Shown: positions 51,601-61,605, counted from the stretch's first letter. The stretch is DNA of 64,000 bases from Caballeronia sordidicola (GCF_000729995.1 NZ_JNFG01000199.1:310001-374000); one strand, 5' to 3'. Numbers and translations are program-made. The notes: generated by a model from the letters alone, not told the origin.

Positions 51601-52971
51601 ATGAGTCAAGCACACGGGCGATACTCGGGATCTCGAGACAAGGGCCAGCGTCAATCGCGCCAACCTTCAAAAACGACATCCCATCGACAGAACAAGCCAT
51701 ACGTAAAACCTCCACCTACTCGAGAACCTGCCCAGACGGCGTCCATTTTCAAAACGCGTTCGTTTAAGTTGCTGGTGGATGCGGTGGGCGCGGAGAACAT
51801 CGCACTAGGACTCGACTCCAACTTGACGCGCGTGGCCGAATTGGTAAACGGCGAAAGATTCACGCCCGAGACAGCCTTTCATATCGAAACAACGCTGGGT
51901 CTGCCCGATGGTTTTTTCGATCAACCCAATCCTGTGCTTACGCCCGAGACCATTGCTCGCTTAAGGTCGCCGCTGGACTTCATTCACGCGAACGTTGAAC
52001 CGGAAGCTGTGTACGAGGAAATATTCAAGCCAGCTCCGGTCGCGCAGGACCACCACCCTATCCCCACTAATCGTTTGCCCAGGGAACCAGAAATGCCAAA
52101 GAAAACCAGTGGCGGGTCGCCGAGGGCCGTCGCGAAGAGCAAACCTACTCCAGTGGCGAAGCCTGCTACGGCAATCCCACCGCAATCGGCACCCGCGAAG
52201 TTCAAGGCGTCCGCAAAGTCGGAGTCTCAGCAATCTCTGGCGTTGAATGACGCCGCAACCGTGGAAAACATTCGTCGCGCCAACCTGCACGTACTGACGT
52301 CTCGCAAAGGATCGAAGGTGCGGCTCGGTGAGGTGATGGAAATTAGCGACTCCAACATGGCCAATCGTTTTTATGGACAGAAACGTATGGACGATGCCGA
52401 AGCAAACAGGTTCACGGAACGCCTTGGTTTGCCGCACGGCTGGCTAGACGTTCCGCGTTCGGTAACCGATATCCCCGAGCCGGTTTCGGATTTACTTGTT
52501 CCTGCGTCACGTCGCCATGCGGCCGCTCAGCAAGAATTGCCATCCGCGGTTGAACCAACATCAATAGCCGCGAAGAAGCGCGCGAGTACGAAGGTGAAAA
52601 TTGCGGGCGCTCACCCCGCCGTGCCTCCTGATGCGGATAACGCGCGCGTTTTAACGAGCGTCGACGCTGAGACGAACACGGGGTTGGAGCAACAGGATCA
52701 AACGCTCCCGGCCGCCTCCGAACCTGCGATTCGGCAACCCGCGGATAACGGCGTCTCGTTTTCTGCGGTGCGTCAGCAGATTGCGCCTGCTATCGCACAG
52801 CAGGCCATCACAGAACCGCGCCATCTCGCTTCAGCCACTAGCCTGGACAATCTGCAAGGTATCGAGCCGATAGCAGAGGCGCTGATAAAAACACTCGCGG
52901 GCAAAGCACGTACTGGTCGCCTGGACGAAATGAAAGCCTTGGAGCTTTTGCGACAAATCGTGTCGCTCTGA
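51601..52971 (+). CDS. Hypothetical protein with two HTH-like repeats and disordered linkers
   Basis: This 456-residue protein starts with a basic, disordered 50-residue tail. A first domain (about 52-115: RSFKLLVDAVGAENIALGLD, then ELVNGERFTPETAFHIETTL with GLPDGFFDQ) and a second (about 220-285: MEISDSNMANRFYGQKRMDD, FTERLGLPHGWLDVP) share a helical plan and the ending GLPxGxxD, resembling XRE-type helix-turn-helix repeats. Linkers are rich in Pro, Ala, Ser and Lys. The C-terminus (residues 415-456) is a further short helical part. It is probably a nucleoid- or DNA-binding protein restricted to Burkholderiales; no function is known. TATAAT precedes it. Confidence 0.7.
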   Translation: MSQAHGRYSGSRDKGQRQSRQPSKTTSHRQNKPYVKPPPTREPAQTASIFKTRSFKLLVDAVGAENIALGLDSNLTRVAELVNGERFTPETAFHIETTLGLPDGFFDQPNPVLTPETIARLRSPLDFIHANVEPEAVYEEIFKPAPVAQDHHPIPTNRLPREPEMPKKTSGGSPRAVAKSKPTPVAKPATAIPPQSAPAKFKASAKSESQQSLALNDAATVENIRRANLHVLTSRKGSKVRLGEVMEISDSNMANRFYGQKRMDDAEANRFTERLGLPHGWLDVPRSVTDIPEPVSDLLVPASRRHAAAQQELPSAVEPTSIAAKKRASTKVKIAGAHPAVPPDADNARVLTSVDAETNTGLEQQDQTLPAASEPAIRQPADNGVSFSAVRQQIAPAIAQQAITEPRHLASATSLDNLQGIEPIAEALIKTLAGKARTGRLDEMKALELLRQIVSL

Positions 52972-53979
52972 TTTGATTCGACATGGAAGTTTGATTGTCG
53001 AAGCTTGCCTGAGGGGCGGGTGTTCGGCCGGACCGGCCGTTCGGGATGTTTCGTCGTTGCGCTGCTACGAATGTCCGCTGACATGAAGATCGCATGAGTC
53101 TTCTCGACCCATTGCCGACGGTCGGGTCGTCGAGATTCCAACGGCAGGTATCAGAGTGGAACGGCCATACCGTGCCTTCACCTATGGACTCGTCTTCGGC
53201 GATTTCCGACACCCGGGCGTGTTAGCTTGCACGTCAGCCATGTGCGGGATTGCTGATGGTGGCGCCATTGAGCAGCCGGACGGCAGCCTCCTGCATCATT
53301 GAACTCGCACTCCCGACCCTTGTCAGTCGGGCGGGCGCGGCATCGATGACGGCTTCGGGATGCGGACGTGGACGTATTCGGACTGTACCGGTTGTCTAGC
53401 GGCTATCGTTGGTTGACCGTATGTCACTCGCAATTGCGTTCTCGATGCCGCATTCGGCCGCGCATCCAACCGTAAAGTTCATCCTCTATTGTTCCTCCCG
53501 TCCGCGATGCGATGTATCCTCTTCAATATGTCGCGCCGCCGGCCTGTTCATTTGGTCGCGAGCGGCAAGAATGGACCAGCAACGAGGCTAAGCAGGCATG
53601 AAGACTCTGAAGGGTTCGCACGAAACGTAGTCCGCAGCGTTCCATGCCTGTGCGTGCACGGTAAGAATGATAAGGCGGGTACAGCGCACCAACCCGCGGG
53701 GCTACGTTTATTCGACCCTCATCGCGTGTGCCACGGAAGTAGAGCTCCGTCAATGAATTCTGCGTTTACAACCTGCGTGCGAGTGCTGCGCCCAACGGCC
53801 AAAACTGTCATCGGCCCTATCGACCCGAAGTTTTGGGGACGCAAATACCGCGAGGCATGAGGCACCCATTTTGACGGTCGGAGAATGCCAGGGTTCAAGT
53901 TAGCTATTAAGCGGTGCTGCGCACAAACTTAGCGCGCGATCGATTGTTTTTCTCTGAGGTATCGAAAGGGGAAGCGACC
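52972..53979. other. 1.0-kb stretch with no supported gene
   Basis: Short overlapping frames exist on both strands but carry no family signature. The part near 53030-53220 reads like decayed sequence of the kind often mis-called as hypothetical genes in Burkholderia. The final bases hold the AAGGGGAAG ribosome site of the response regulator. Confidence 0.4.
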
Positions 53980-54681
53980 ATGAAAATCCTATGGGTCGAT
54001 GACCACGAGATTCTTTGCGTTGCTCTTTCCGAATATGTCCAAACACATGCATCGGAGTTGAGCGTAACCCCAATCGAAGTCACGCCCGTATTTACGCTTG
54101 CCAGCGCGCTCGAAGAGGTAAGCAAGACACCTCCCCCGGACCTCGTTTTCCTGGATCTCAATCTGGATGGTGAGAACCGTGGCACCACGACACTTGAACA
54201 TTTTCAGGCCGGAAATCCATCCAATGTTCCCGTGGTCATCTGTACGGGACTCGCTCCTGGAAACGATGATGAAGTCGAAATTTTGCGAGCGTGCATGCGT
54301 GACTACTCTGCCCGAGGAATACTTTTGAAAGGAGGTGCACACAAGAAAATGTTCATTGGACTGAGCAGGATCTTGGGAGGTGAACTCTGGATTCCGGAAG
54401 AAGTCTTGATGCGCTTTGCCTGCTCGACACAAACGCCCTCACCTGGCGGGAATCAGCATCATCTTGGACTTTCTCTGCGAGAGTGGGATGTGGCGCGCTG
54501 CATTGCACGTGGCCTCTCAGGGAAGCAAATCGCAAGAGAGCTTGACGTCACCGCGGGACATGTCAGACAGGTTTCTTGTGTTATTTACGACAAACTTCAA
54601 GTCAGAAACCGCGTTGAAGCTGCGCTAAAAGTCAGTGCCGAACTGGCCCTTGGAAGTGGGTCAAATAAGGGGCTGTCATGA
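53980..54681 (+). CDS. NarL/FixJ-type response regulator
   Basis: This 233-residue protein has a receiver domain (ILWVDDHEILCVALSEYV; phosphoacceptor Asp59 in LVFLDLNLDG) and a LuxR-type HTH at about 165-225 (LSLREWDVARCIARGLSGKQ, IARELDVTAGHVRQVSCVIY). The start at 53980 follows AAGGGGAAG; an upstream ATG adds 22 residues. Its stop is 43 bases from the end of the first of two convergent hybrid histidine kinases, which are its likely partners. Targets are unknown. Confidence 0.9.
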   Translation: MKILWVDDHEILCVALSEYVQTHASELSVTPIEVTPVFTLASALEEVSKTPPPDLVFLDLNLDGENRGTTTLEHFQAGNPSNVPVVICTGLAPGNDDEVEILRACMRDYSARGILLKGGAHKKMFIGLSRILGGELWIPEEVLMRFACSTQTPSPGGNQHHLGLSLREWDVARCIARGLSGKQIARELDVTAGHVRQVSCVIYDKLQVRNRVEAALKVSAELALGSGSNKGLS

Positions 54682-56796
54682 AGATCTCTGCTACACCGCT
54701 CGTTATGTTCCGCTGCCATCACGTTCACGCGCCTTCGATCGATGTTTTGGGCTTATGCCTGGCAAGCAAGGTCAACAAGGTCTGTTCGGAAACCGGCTTC
54801 GACAAAAGCTTCATGCCGCTGACAGCTACTTTTTTGAGCACAGCTGACGAGGTGTCGCCCGACCACAGGATCGCAGGGATCGAAGTGCCGGTAGCAGCAC
54901 GGACCGCCGTAATCGCAGCAATACCATCCTCGTTTTCCAGCCGGTAGTCCGAGAGGATGAAGTGCGGACCGCTTGCCAAAGCCTCAATGCGCAACTGCTC
55001 GATGACGTCGGATGATGATTCCCCCGCCACGACGTAGCAGCCATGCTCGATCAGGCGCATCGATATTTCGATTCTCAAGTCGCTATTGTCCTCGATGATC
55101 GCCACCACCATATTGGTCAGGTCCGGGGCGCCGTTTTCAACCGTCTGAACCTCGAGCAACTCTGGCGGTATGCGGCCTACGAAAGGGACCGTAACCGAAA
55201 AACGCGATCCCAGCCCTGGTGTCGAGTCCATGTCCAGTTTGTGACCAAGAAGGTTCGCAAGACCCTGGACAATGGACAGACCCAGACCGAACCCCTTTTC
55301 GCGATTCCTCTCGGGATTATCGACCTGGACATAGCTTTTGAAGATATCCGCCTGTCTACCTTCAGGGATACCGATCCCGTTGTCCCAGACACTTATCTTT
55401 ATGCAGCTGCCTCGCCTCTGGCAACTCACCAGAACATGTCCCCTCTTTCCTCCCTGCTCGGAAGGCGTGTAACGGACCGCATTGATCACCATATTTCGGA
55501 CGATCCTGTCCAACGCATGTCGATCCGTACGGACCACATAGGGGCGGCTATGGAGGCTTAACTTCAGCCCTTTCGCCTCAGCCAGCGGCTGCATATCCAC
55601 AACAATGCCGTGTAAAAGGGAAGGCAGCGCCACCTCCTGAATTTCTACATTCCAGGTACCCGATTCGAGGCGGCAGATATCCAGTGCGCCGTTAATCATA
55701 ACTTCCATCGCATCCACTTGCCTTTGCGCAATCGAGATGTCTTCGGCCAGTTTGGTTGATTCAATGTTCCGCTCGATATAATTTAACTTGAAGCCGAGCG
55801 TTGTGAGCGGTTGGCGCAAGTCATGGCTTATCGCCGCGATAAGTTGGTTCTTTTCCGCCTTTGCCGCTTCAGCTCGCGATCGGGCCTCATCGAGAATAAC
55901 TCCTTTTACACATGCGCGTTTCTGATTGTAAAAAATAAACCATGCGATGAAACAATATCCAATTAGTTGAGCGGAATACCAGACAAGCATTCCTGGCCGA
56001 TTAATAAATAGCGCGGGTGCCATGCTAAATCCGAACGGGATAGCGCCGAACACGAGTGAACCTAAAGTCGCACGAAGACTAGGCGCGAGCAGCAGCACAG
56101 TAAATGCATGGCTGATCAGCGTATATTCGAGGAAGCCAGGCCTGGTGAATTGTAAGTAAGGAGCATGGCTCGAGTAGTCGGGTGGGGTTAGCCCAAAGCT
56201 ACCTGCCGCCCACCAAAACGATGTCAGCATGACCAAAGCAGCCCATGCCCAGTGCATCTGCTCGATCGCGTTGGTGCCAGCGTGTTTTGGGAGGGCCATC
56301 GTCTTTTTCAGTAAGTATGTTGCCATGGGAGTGGCCATCCCCCACAGTCCTAAGACCCAGACAAAACGGAATAAAAGAAAGATATCCGAAGTTTTGATCC
56401 ACGATCCACATACGAACAAGAACGAGCTTCCGACCGACAGTAACACGATCCAATAGACCGCTCGACGGGACAGTGATACCAATAACTCGCGCTTGACGAG
56501 AAGAGTCTGCTCGGAACTGAGTGCTGCAACGGGTCCCAGAAAAAGATTCACAAATTCAGCGAATCTGCGGCGCTCGATTTTCTGAACCGTTTCACCCGCG
56601 CTCAGTGAAGTTCTGACCCCGGGCTTTTCGCCTGCGTCAGAATCACCTCGTGTTTGAGTACCGGACGCCATAAGAAGCCTCCGAGGATCAGCTTCAGCAT
56701 GTGCTCCATTGTGCTACCGGTCCGCCAGCAAGTCGATCGACAGGTGTTCCGTTACTTGCCGAACAAATGTTCGTGGTCCACATAGGTGAACCACGC
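54664..56796. repeat. Tandem duplication, copy 1 (hybrid kinase unit)
   Basis: This unit and the one at 56978-59113 are near-identical over most of their length, with a period of about 2.31 kb. The copy begins in the last codons of the response regulator gene and runs past the kinase start into its leader, including ACAAATGTTCGTGG. Boundaries were set by eye and are approximate. Confidence 0.85.
54725..56671 (-). CDS. Hybrid sensor histidine kinase, copy 1
   Basis: This 648-residue membrane kinase has six or more hydrophobic segments at about residues 70-250. The HisKA domain has phosphoacceptor His283 in ISHDLRQPL. The ATPase domain follows with N-box NMVINAVRYTP, G1 DNGIGIP and G2 GFGLGLSIV. 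A C-terminal receiver has Asp575 in LSDYRLENEDG and the conserved Lys in SKP. There is no obvious large periplasmic domain, so sensing probably occurs within the membrane. It is convergent with the response regulator and followed upstream by a near-identical kinase. Base composition is more AT-rich in the membrane part. Confidence 0.9.
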   Translation of the reverse strand: MASGTQTRGDSDAGEKPGVRTSLSAGETVQKIERRRFAEFVNLFLGPVAALSSEQTLLVKRELLVSLSRRAVYWIVLLSVGSSFLFVCGSWIKTSDIFLLFRFVWVLGLWGMATPMATYLLKKTMALPKHAGTNAIEQMHWAWAALVMLTSFWWAAGSFGLTPPDYSSHAPYLQFTRPGFLEYTLISHAFTVLLLAPSLRATLGSLVFGAIPFGFSMAPALFINRPGMLVWYSAQLIGYCFIAWFIFYNQKRACVKGVILDEARSRAEAAKAEKNQLIAAISHDLRQPLTTLGFKLNYIERNIESTKLAEDISIAQRQVDAMEVMINGALDICRLESGTWNVEIQEVALPSLLHGIVVDMQPLAEAKGLKLSLHSRPYVVRTDRHALDRIVRNMVINAVRYTPSEQGGKRGHVLVSCQRRGSCIKISVWDNGIGIPEGRQADIFKSYVQVDNPERNREKGFGLGLSIVQGLANLLGHKLDMDSTPGLGSRFSVTVPFVGRIPPELLEVQTVENGAPDLTNMVVAIIEDNSDLRIEISMRLIEHGCYVVAGESSSDVIEQLRIEALASGPHFILSDYRLENEDGIAAITAVRAATGTSIPAILWSGDTSSAVLKKVAVSGMKLLSKPVSEQTLLTLLARHKPKTSIEGA

Positions 56797-57038
56797 TCTT
56801 GCGACTTCCATCCTTGCAGTAGACGACCCCAGTGCTATCCGGATGGCACGCTACCAACCTTGCCTAAAGCGCCGTCTTGACTGCCTGCGCCTCCTGCTCG
56901 GTGTGGTCATGCACACCGGTCCGTCATCGGTACCGGCACCAGGGAAGATCAGGAAACGCTGGCCGGGGTACGGGGACCAGATAAGGGACTGTCATGAATA
57001 TCTCTGCTACACCGCTCCATGTTCCGCTGCCATCACGT
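56672..57038. other. 367-bp gap between the duplicated kinases
   Basis: It comprises the leader of kinase copy 1, a unique stretch of about 180 bp, and the start of copy 2. At 56978-56998 it repeats the last codons and stop of the response regulator (encoding DKGLS then stop), with no regulator gene in front, showing where the duplication joined. Confidence 0.7.
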
Positions 57039-59113
57039 TCACGCGCCTTCGATCGGTGTTTTGGGCTTATGCCTGGCAAGCAAGGTCAACAAGGTCTGTT
57101 CGGAAACCGGCTTCGACAAAAGCTTCATGCCGCTGACAGCTACTTTTTTGAGCACAGCAGACGAGGTATCCCCCGACCACAGGATCGCAGGGATCGAGGT
57201 GTCGGTCGCAGCGCGGACCGCCGCAATCGCAGCAATACCGTCCTCGTGTTCCAGCCGGTAGTCAGAGAGGATGAAGTGAGGACCACTTGTCAATGCTTCA
57301 ATGCGCAGCTGCTCGATGACGTCATATGATGATTCTCCCGCCACGACGTAGCATCCGCGCTCGATCAGGCGCATCGATATTTCGATTCTCAAGTCGCTAT
57401 TGTCCTCGATGAGCGCCACCACCATATTGGTCAGGTCCGGGGCGCCGTTTTCAACCGTCTGAACCTCGAGCAACTCTGGCGGTATGCGGCCTACGAAAGG
57501 GACCGTAACCGAAAAACGCGATCCCAGCCCTGGTGTCGAGTCCATGTCCAGTTTGTGACCAAGAAGGTTCGCAAGACCCTGGACAATGGACAGACCCAGA
57601 CCGAACCCCTTTTCACGATCCCTCTCGGGATTATCGACCTGGACATAGCTTTTGAAGATATCCGCCTGTCTACCTTCAGGGATACCGATCCCGTTGTCCC
57701 AGACACTTATCTTTACGAGGTTGCCCCGCCTCTGGCAACTCAGCAAAATATGCCCCTTCCTACCTCCCTTTTTGGAAGGCGTGTAACGGATCGCATTGGT
57801 CACCATATTTCGGACGATCCGGTCCAACGCATGTCGATCCGTATGGGTCAGATAGGGCCGGCTATGAAGTCGTAACTTCAGCCCTTTCGCCCGGGCCAGC
57901 GGCTGCATATCCACAACTATGCCGTGTAAAAGTGAAGCCAGCACTACCTCCTGAATTTCTACATTCCAGGTACCCGATTCGAGGCGGCAGATATCCAGTG
58001 CGCCGTTAATCATACCTTCCATCGCATCCACTTGCCTTTGCGCAATCGAGATGTCTTCGGTCAGTTTGGTTGATTCAATGTTCCGCTCGATATAATTTAA
58101 CTTGAGGCCGAGCGTTGTGAGCGGTTGGCGCAAGTCATGGCTTATCGCCGCGATAAATTGGTTCTTTTCCGCGGTTGCCGCTTCAGCCTGCGATCGGGCT
58201 TCCTCTAGAATGACCTCTTTGACACATGCGCGCTTCTGATCGTTGCAAATAAACCATGCCATGAAACAATAGCCAATTAGTTGAGCCGTATTCCAGTCAA
58301 ACATTCCTGGCCGATTAATAAATAGCGCGGGTGCCATGCTAAATCCGAACGGGATAGCGCCGAACACGAGTGAACCTAAAGTCGCACGAAGACTAGGCGC
58401 GATCAGCAGCAAATTAAATGCATAGCTGATCATCGTCAACTCAAGGAAGTTGTACCTGATGAATCTGAAGTAATAACCATGGAGCAGCGTGAATTTTGGT
58501 GGGCTTAACCCAAAGCTACCTGCCGCCCACCAAAACGATGTCAGCATGACCAAAGCAGCCCATGCCCAGTGCATCTGCTCGATCGCGTTGGCGCCAGCGT
58601 GCTTTGGGAGGGCCATCGTCTTTTTCAGTAAGTATGCTGCCATAGGAGCGACCATCCCCCACAGTCCGAAGATCCATGCGGCACGGAACAAAGATAAATA
58701 TCTCAAGTTTCGATCCCACAATCCGCATACGAACCAGAGCAAGCTTCCAACCAACAGTAGCGCAATCCAATATACTGCTCGACGGGACAGTGATCCCAAT
58801 AACTCGCGTTTGACGAGAAGAGTCTGCTCGGAACTGAGTGCTGCAACGGGTCCCAGAAAAAGATCCACAAATTCAGCGAATCTGCGGCGCTCGATTTTCT
58901 GAACCGTTTCACCCGCGCTCGGTGATGTTCTGACCCCGGGCTTTTCGCCTGCGTCAGAATCACCTCGTGTTTGAGTACCGGACGCCATAAGAAGCCTCCG
59001 AGGATCAGCTTCAGCATGTGCTCCATTGTGCTACCGGTCCGTCAGCAAGTCGATGGACAGGTGTTCCGTTACTTGCCGAACAAATGTTCGTGAACCACGT
59101 AGGCGAACCATGC
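56978..59113. repeat. Tandem duplication, copy 2 (hybrid kinase unit)
   Basis: Direct-repeat partner of 54664-56796. The kinase catalytic and receiver parts are nearly identical in DNA; the segments encoding the membrane region near residues 85-106 and 162-195 are the main divergent blocks. Boundaries are approximate. Confidence 0.85.
57039..58988 (-). CDS. Hybrid sensor histidine kinase, copy 2
   Basis: This 649-residue paralogue of the preceding kinase has the same layout: membrane region at about 70-250, His284 in ISHDLRQPL, NMVTNAIRYTP, DNGIGIP, GFGLGLSIV and a receiver with Asp576 in LSDYRLEHEDG. Differences from copy 1 cluster in the second hydrophobic segment (LWFVCGLWDRNLRYLSLF against FLFVCGSWIKTSDIFLLF) and in the loop and helix after residue 160 (PPKFTLLHGYYFRFIRYNF against PPDYSSHAPYLQFTRPGF). 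All phosphotransfer residues are retained, so both kinases should be active and may answer different signals. There is no second response regulator gene. Confidence 0.9.
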   Translation of the reverse strand: MASGTQTRGDSDAGEKPGVRTSPSAGETVQKIERRRFAEFVDLFLGPVAALSSEQTLLVKRELLGSLSRRAVYWIALLLVGSLLWFVCGLWDRNLRYLSLFRAAWIFGLWGMVAPMAAYLLKKTMALPKHAGANAIEQMHWAWAALVMLTSFWWAAGSFGLSPPKFTLLHGYYFRFIRYNFLELTMISYAFNLLLIAPSLRATLGSLVFGAIPFGFSMAPALFINRPGMFDWNTAQLIGYCFMAWFICNDQKRACVKEVILEEARSQAEAATAEKNQFIAAISHDLRQPLTTLGLKLNYIERNIESTKLTEDISIAQRQVDAMEGMINGALDICRLESGTWNVEIQEVVLASLLHGIVVDMQPLARAKGLKLRLHSRPYLTHTDRHALDRIVRNMVTNAIRYTPSKKGGRKGHILLSCQRRGNLVKISVWDNGIGIPEGRQADIFKSYVQVDNPERDREKGFGLGLSIVQGLANLLGHKLDMDSTPGLGSRFSVTVPFVGRIPPELLEVQTVENGAPDLTNMVVALIEDNSDLRIEISMRLIERGCYVVAGESSYDVIEQLRIEALTSGPHFILSDYRLEHEDGIAAIAAVRAATDTSIPAILWSGDTSSAVLKKVAVSGMKLLSKPVSEQTLLTLLARHKPKTPIEGA

Positions 59114-59725
59114 ACGAGATTCGCGCCCGCTGCGTGCATTTGCGGGAAAACTATCAAAGCGGCCGATAGGGGGTAAATATAGGGCCGATGTGCGGCGCCA
59201 CGCAGTACCAGCAACTCGCGATAGTCCTGGTCAAGCACGGCTCGTCAATCGGGATATTCGGCGCTCGCAGCGCGTCGGGTATTGGGTCGATCTGCTTCCG
59301 TGACCTGGCGTGCGGGGCATGCTCTCACGAAGTAACTGTAACGAATAATCGCAAAGCGACACCGAACATTTATTCGCCCATAAAGTTACATTTAATACCG
59401 AACATCAAATAACCGACCTCACTACAACTGACGGTATTTCATGGCGGAATAACGCAGCATAATTCGACACAAGGACGGCGTAATTCACCGCACGATGACC
59501 CACATTCTTCTTTTCTCGCATGCCTGTTACGAGTACGGCTCTATAACCGACCGGTGGGGATCACGCAGTGCATAAATATGCATCGTCGATTTTTCGAACA
59601 ATCACTGCTTAATCGGCACGCGCCCGTGTGGGTTCCATGTGCGACGTTTTTTCACCTCACTTTTAAGGAGATTGCCAGCGTCGTAACACGACGTTCCCCG
59701 TTCAACCGATTCAAGGAGCTCCATC
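58989..59725. other. 737-bp stretch without a recognised gene
   Basis: The first 125 bp belong to the duplicated kinase leader. The rest shows no coding signature; part of it (59380-59480) is AT-richer. The 3' end carries the AAGGAG ribosome site of the DUF4148 gene. Confidence 0.4.
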
Positions 59726-60079
59726 ATGAAAACACTTGCATGCATCGTCCTCGCCAGCTGTGCGCTTGCCAGCCCGGTCGTCAGCATCGCTCAGAGCACT
59801 GCGCCCGTCACCCGCGCGCAGGTGCGCGATGAACTGATCCGTCTCGCGCAGGCCGGCTATCACGCCGGCGACGGCGACCATACGACCTATCCCGCGCAAA
59901 TTCAAGCAGCTGAAGCAAAGATCGCTGCAGAGGACAGCCAGAAGGCGGGCAACAACGACGTTGGCGGCACGACGACCAACGGCACTTCGGCCGCCGGCAG
60001 TTACCAGCATCTGCCGAAGCCCTCGCCATCGTCGTGCGTCGGCCCCGCCAGTTACTGCAACACTTTCTTCGGTCACTGA
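59726..60079 (+). CDS. DUF4148 exported protein
   Basis: This 117-residue protein has a signal peptide (MKTLACIVLASCALASPVVS, ending IAQ) and the DUF4148 core TRAQVRDELIRLAQAGYHAG, then DHTTYPAQIQAAEAKIAAE. The family is very common in Burkholderia and Cupriavidus, located in the periplasm, and has no known function. The C-terminus is a Gly/Thr/Ser-rich tail with two cysteines (SSCVGPASYCNTFFG) that could form a disulfide. AAGGAG precedes the ATG. Confidence 0.9.
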   Translation: MKTLACIVLASCALASPVVSIAQSTAPVTRAQVRDELIRLAQAGYHAGDGDHTTYPAQIQAAEAKIAAEDSQKAGNNDVGGTTTNGTSAAGSYQHLPKPSPSSCVGPASYCNTFFGH

Positions 60080-60457
60080 CCGCCGATGGCTCGCCCGACA
60101 CCCCCCAACGATCCGGGTAACCTGCCTGAATCGTCTGAGGGCGTCGTCACCGGCGGCGTGCGCATCTTCAGACCTGATCGCTCCCGTCAGAGCGTCGATG
60201 ATGGAGGCATACGGACGGTCTAAAACTGGGTGGCACAGGCCGATCGCGACGCCGGCTGCGGCACGACAGCTCCGGATCAGCTGGCCGCACCGACGGACCC
60301 TCGTTCTCTCATCACTTGCTCCGCAAACGGCGGCAGCGAGTTATCACTGTGGCGATTTGAAATTTTATTTGTTTGAATCGGATGCCTAATCCAGCCAGGA
60401 ATAGGTTCCGTGCGCACTGTGACGGTAAGCGCCTGATTCGGTGACAAGGAGATGAAC
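60080..60457. other. 378-bp stretch without a recognised gene
   Basis: No supported gene or RNA. It ends with AAGGAG, the ribosome site of the next exported protein. Confidence 0.4.
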
Positions 60458-61021
60458 ATGAAGATCAAACATTTAAGCGTTTTGTCGGCAGCCGCCGTTG
60501 CACTTCTCTCGCTAAGTGGCGCCGCGCAAGCCGGCGGCCTTTGCTCGAACGCAACGCTAAAGGGACCGTATGGGTTTAGCGCCCAAGGGGAAGTTCTTGG
60601 ATTGCTGGATGGAACTACGCTGCACGCGTTCACCACCCCGTCCATCCTGAATGACGTCGCTATCGTGACGTTTGATGGCTCAGGTCGTTTTACACGGACC
60701 GACTTCGGCAATATGAACGGGGTCCCGAAAGGTGGACAGACTGCATTCAATCCGAATCAGAGTGGCACCTACAAGGTGAACGCCGATTGCACCGGTACCA
60801 TGCAAATCACGTACAACGGCGGCCCTGTGGCTGCCGGCGTCGTGCTTGACCTGGAAATGGTGGTCGCTGACGACGGGACGCTCGTCAAAGCGATTATCGC
60901 TACGGAGACGGTTCCGTCCGCCGGGCCGACCGCCGACGGCACGACGTGTTCATCGAATTGTCAGTTAGGTGTGCAAGTTACCTTTGAAGGGAAAAAGGTC
61001 CTGGTCTACGGCTTCCGCTAG
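60458..61021 (+). CDS. Exported hypothetical protein
   Basis: This 187-residue protein has a signal peptide (MKIKHLSVLSAAAVALLSLS, ending AAQA). The mature part begins GGLCSNATLKGPYGFSAQGE and is rich in Gly, Thr and small residues with four cysteines (NADCTGTMQ and TTCSSNCQLG), suggesting a disulfide-linked beta-structure. The repeated theme FDGSGRFTRTDFGN and SGTYKVNADCTGTM is seen in a family of secreted bacterial proteins without known function. The ATG at 60458 is 6 bases after GGAG; an ATG two codons upstream overlaps that site. Confidence 0.75.
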   Translation: MKIKHLSVLSAAAVALLSLSGAAQAGGLCSNATLKGPYGFSAQGEVLGLLDGTTLHAFTTPSILNDVAIVTFDGSGRFTRTDFGNMNGVPKGGQTAFNPNQSGTYKVNADCTGTMQITYNGGPVAAGVVLDLEMVVADDGTLVKAIIATETVPSAGPTADGTTCSSNCQLGVQVTFEGKKVLVYGFR

Positions 61022-61605
61022 TCGAGTCCCGGATGGGTTCACGCCTGCTCGCTATGGCGCTTTCTATGAGGGGGAACTGAGCGTGAGCGTGGGCGCAGGT
61101 TTTCCCTCCTTTAATTCGTGCGCCTTCTACAAGATGATTGTGTAGCTTCCCCGATCTGTCGTAAGGCCGCCGGTGCTCGTGACACTGACGCCACCAACAT
61201 GAACATGGCTGCCCAGGGAGGCGGGCGTCGGTCGATATGATCGCGAGGCTAAGTCCGTTGTTTGGGCGGAGCGGACGTCCGAACGTCAGAGTGAAGATTG
61301 TAGTGGTCTGGTTGAACGTCTCTGACTGGCCGATAGCGCCAGTTCGACTAAGGCGCCTGAAGCCAACATTCGCGAAGACTGGGACGAGCTCGCCAACGAC
61401 AGCAAAGGCTGACGACCTGTCTGACGATCTAGGAAAGGAACGACCACTGTACCTTCGCTGGCGCTCGCCAACGAGTGGCCGGAGTGAGTCAAACCAGATC
61501 GCATGCCCTCGAACGGCACCTGCAGTTCCCCATGCTCGTTTGTTTTAATCAGCGATGATATGGCGCACGCGTTACAGTGCGACTGCTCGGTTGCACACTA
61601 CGCAA
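61022..61605. other. 584-bp stretch without a recognised gene
   Basis: A 103-codon plus-strand frame and a 77-codon minus-strand frame overlap here without family signatures; both look like chance frames in old, decayed sequence. No RNA or terminator was identified. Confidence 0.35.

Noticed and set aside
53409..53860. Two overlapping plus-strand frames of 60 and 123 codons
   Set aside because: No ribosome site, no domain pattern and biased composition; treated as non-coding.
61237..61548. 103-codon plus-strand frame
   Set aside because: No family signature and an overlapping opposite frame of similar quality; resembles decayed sequence often mis-annotated as hypothetical.
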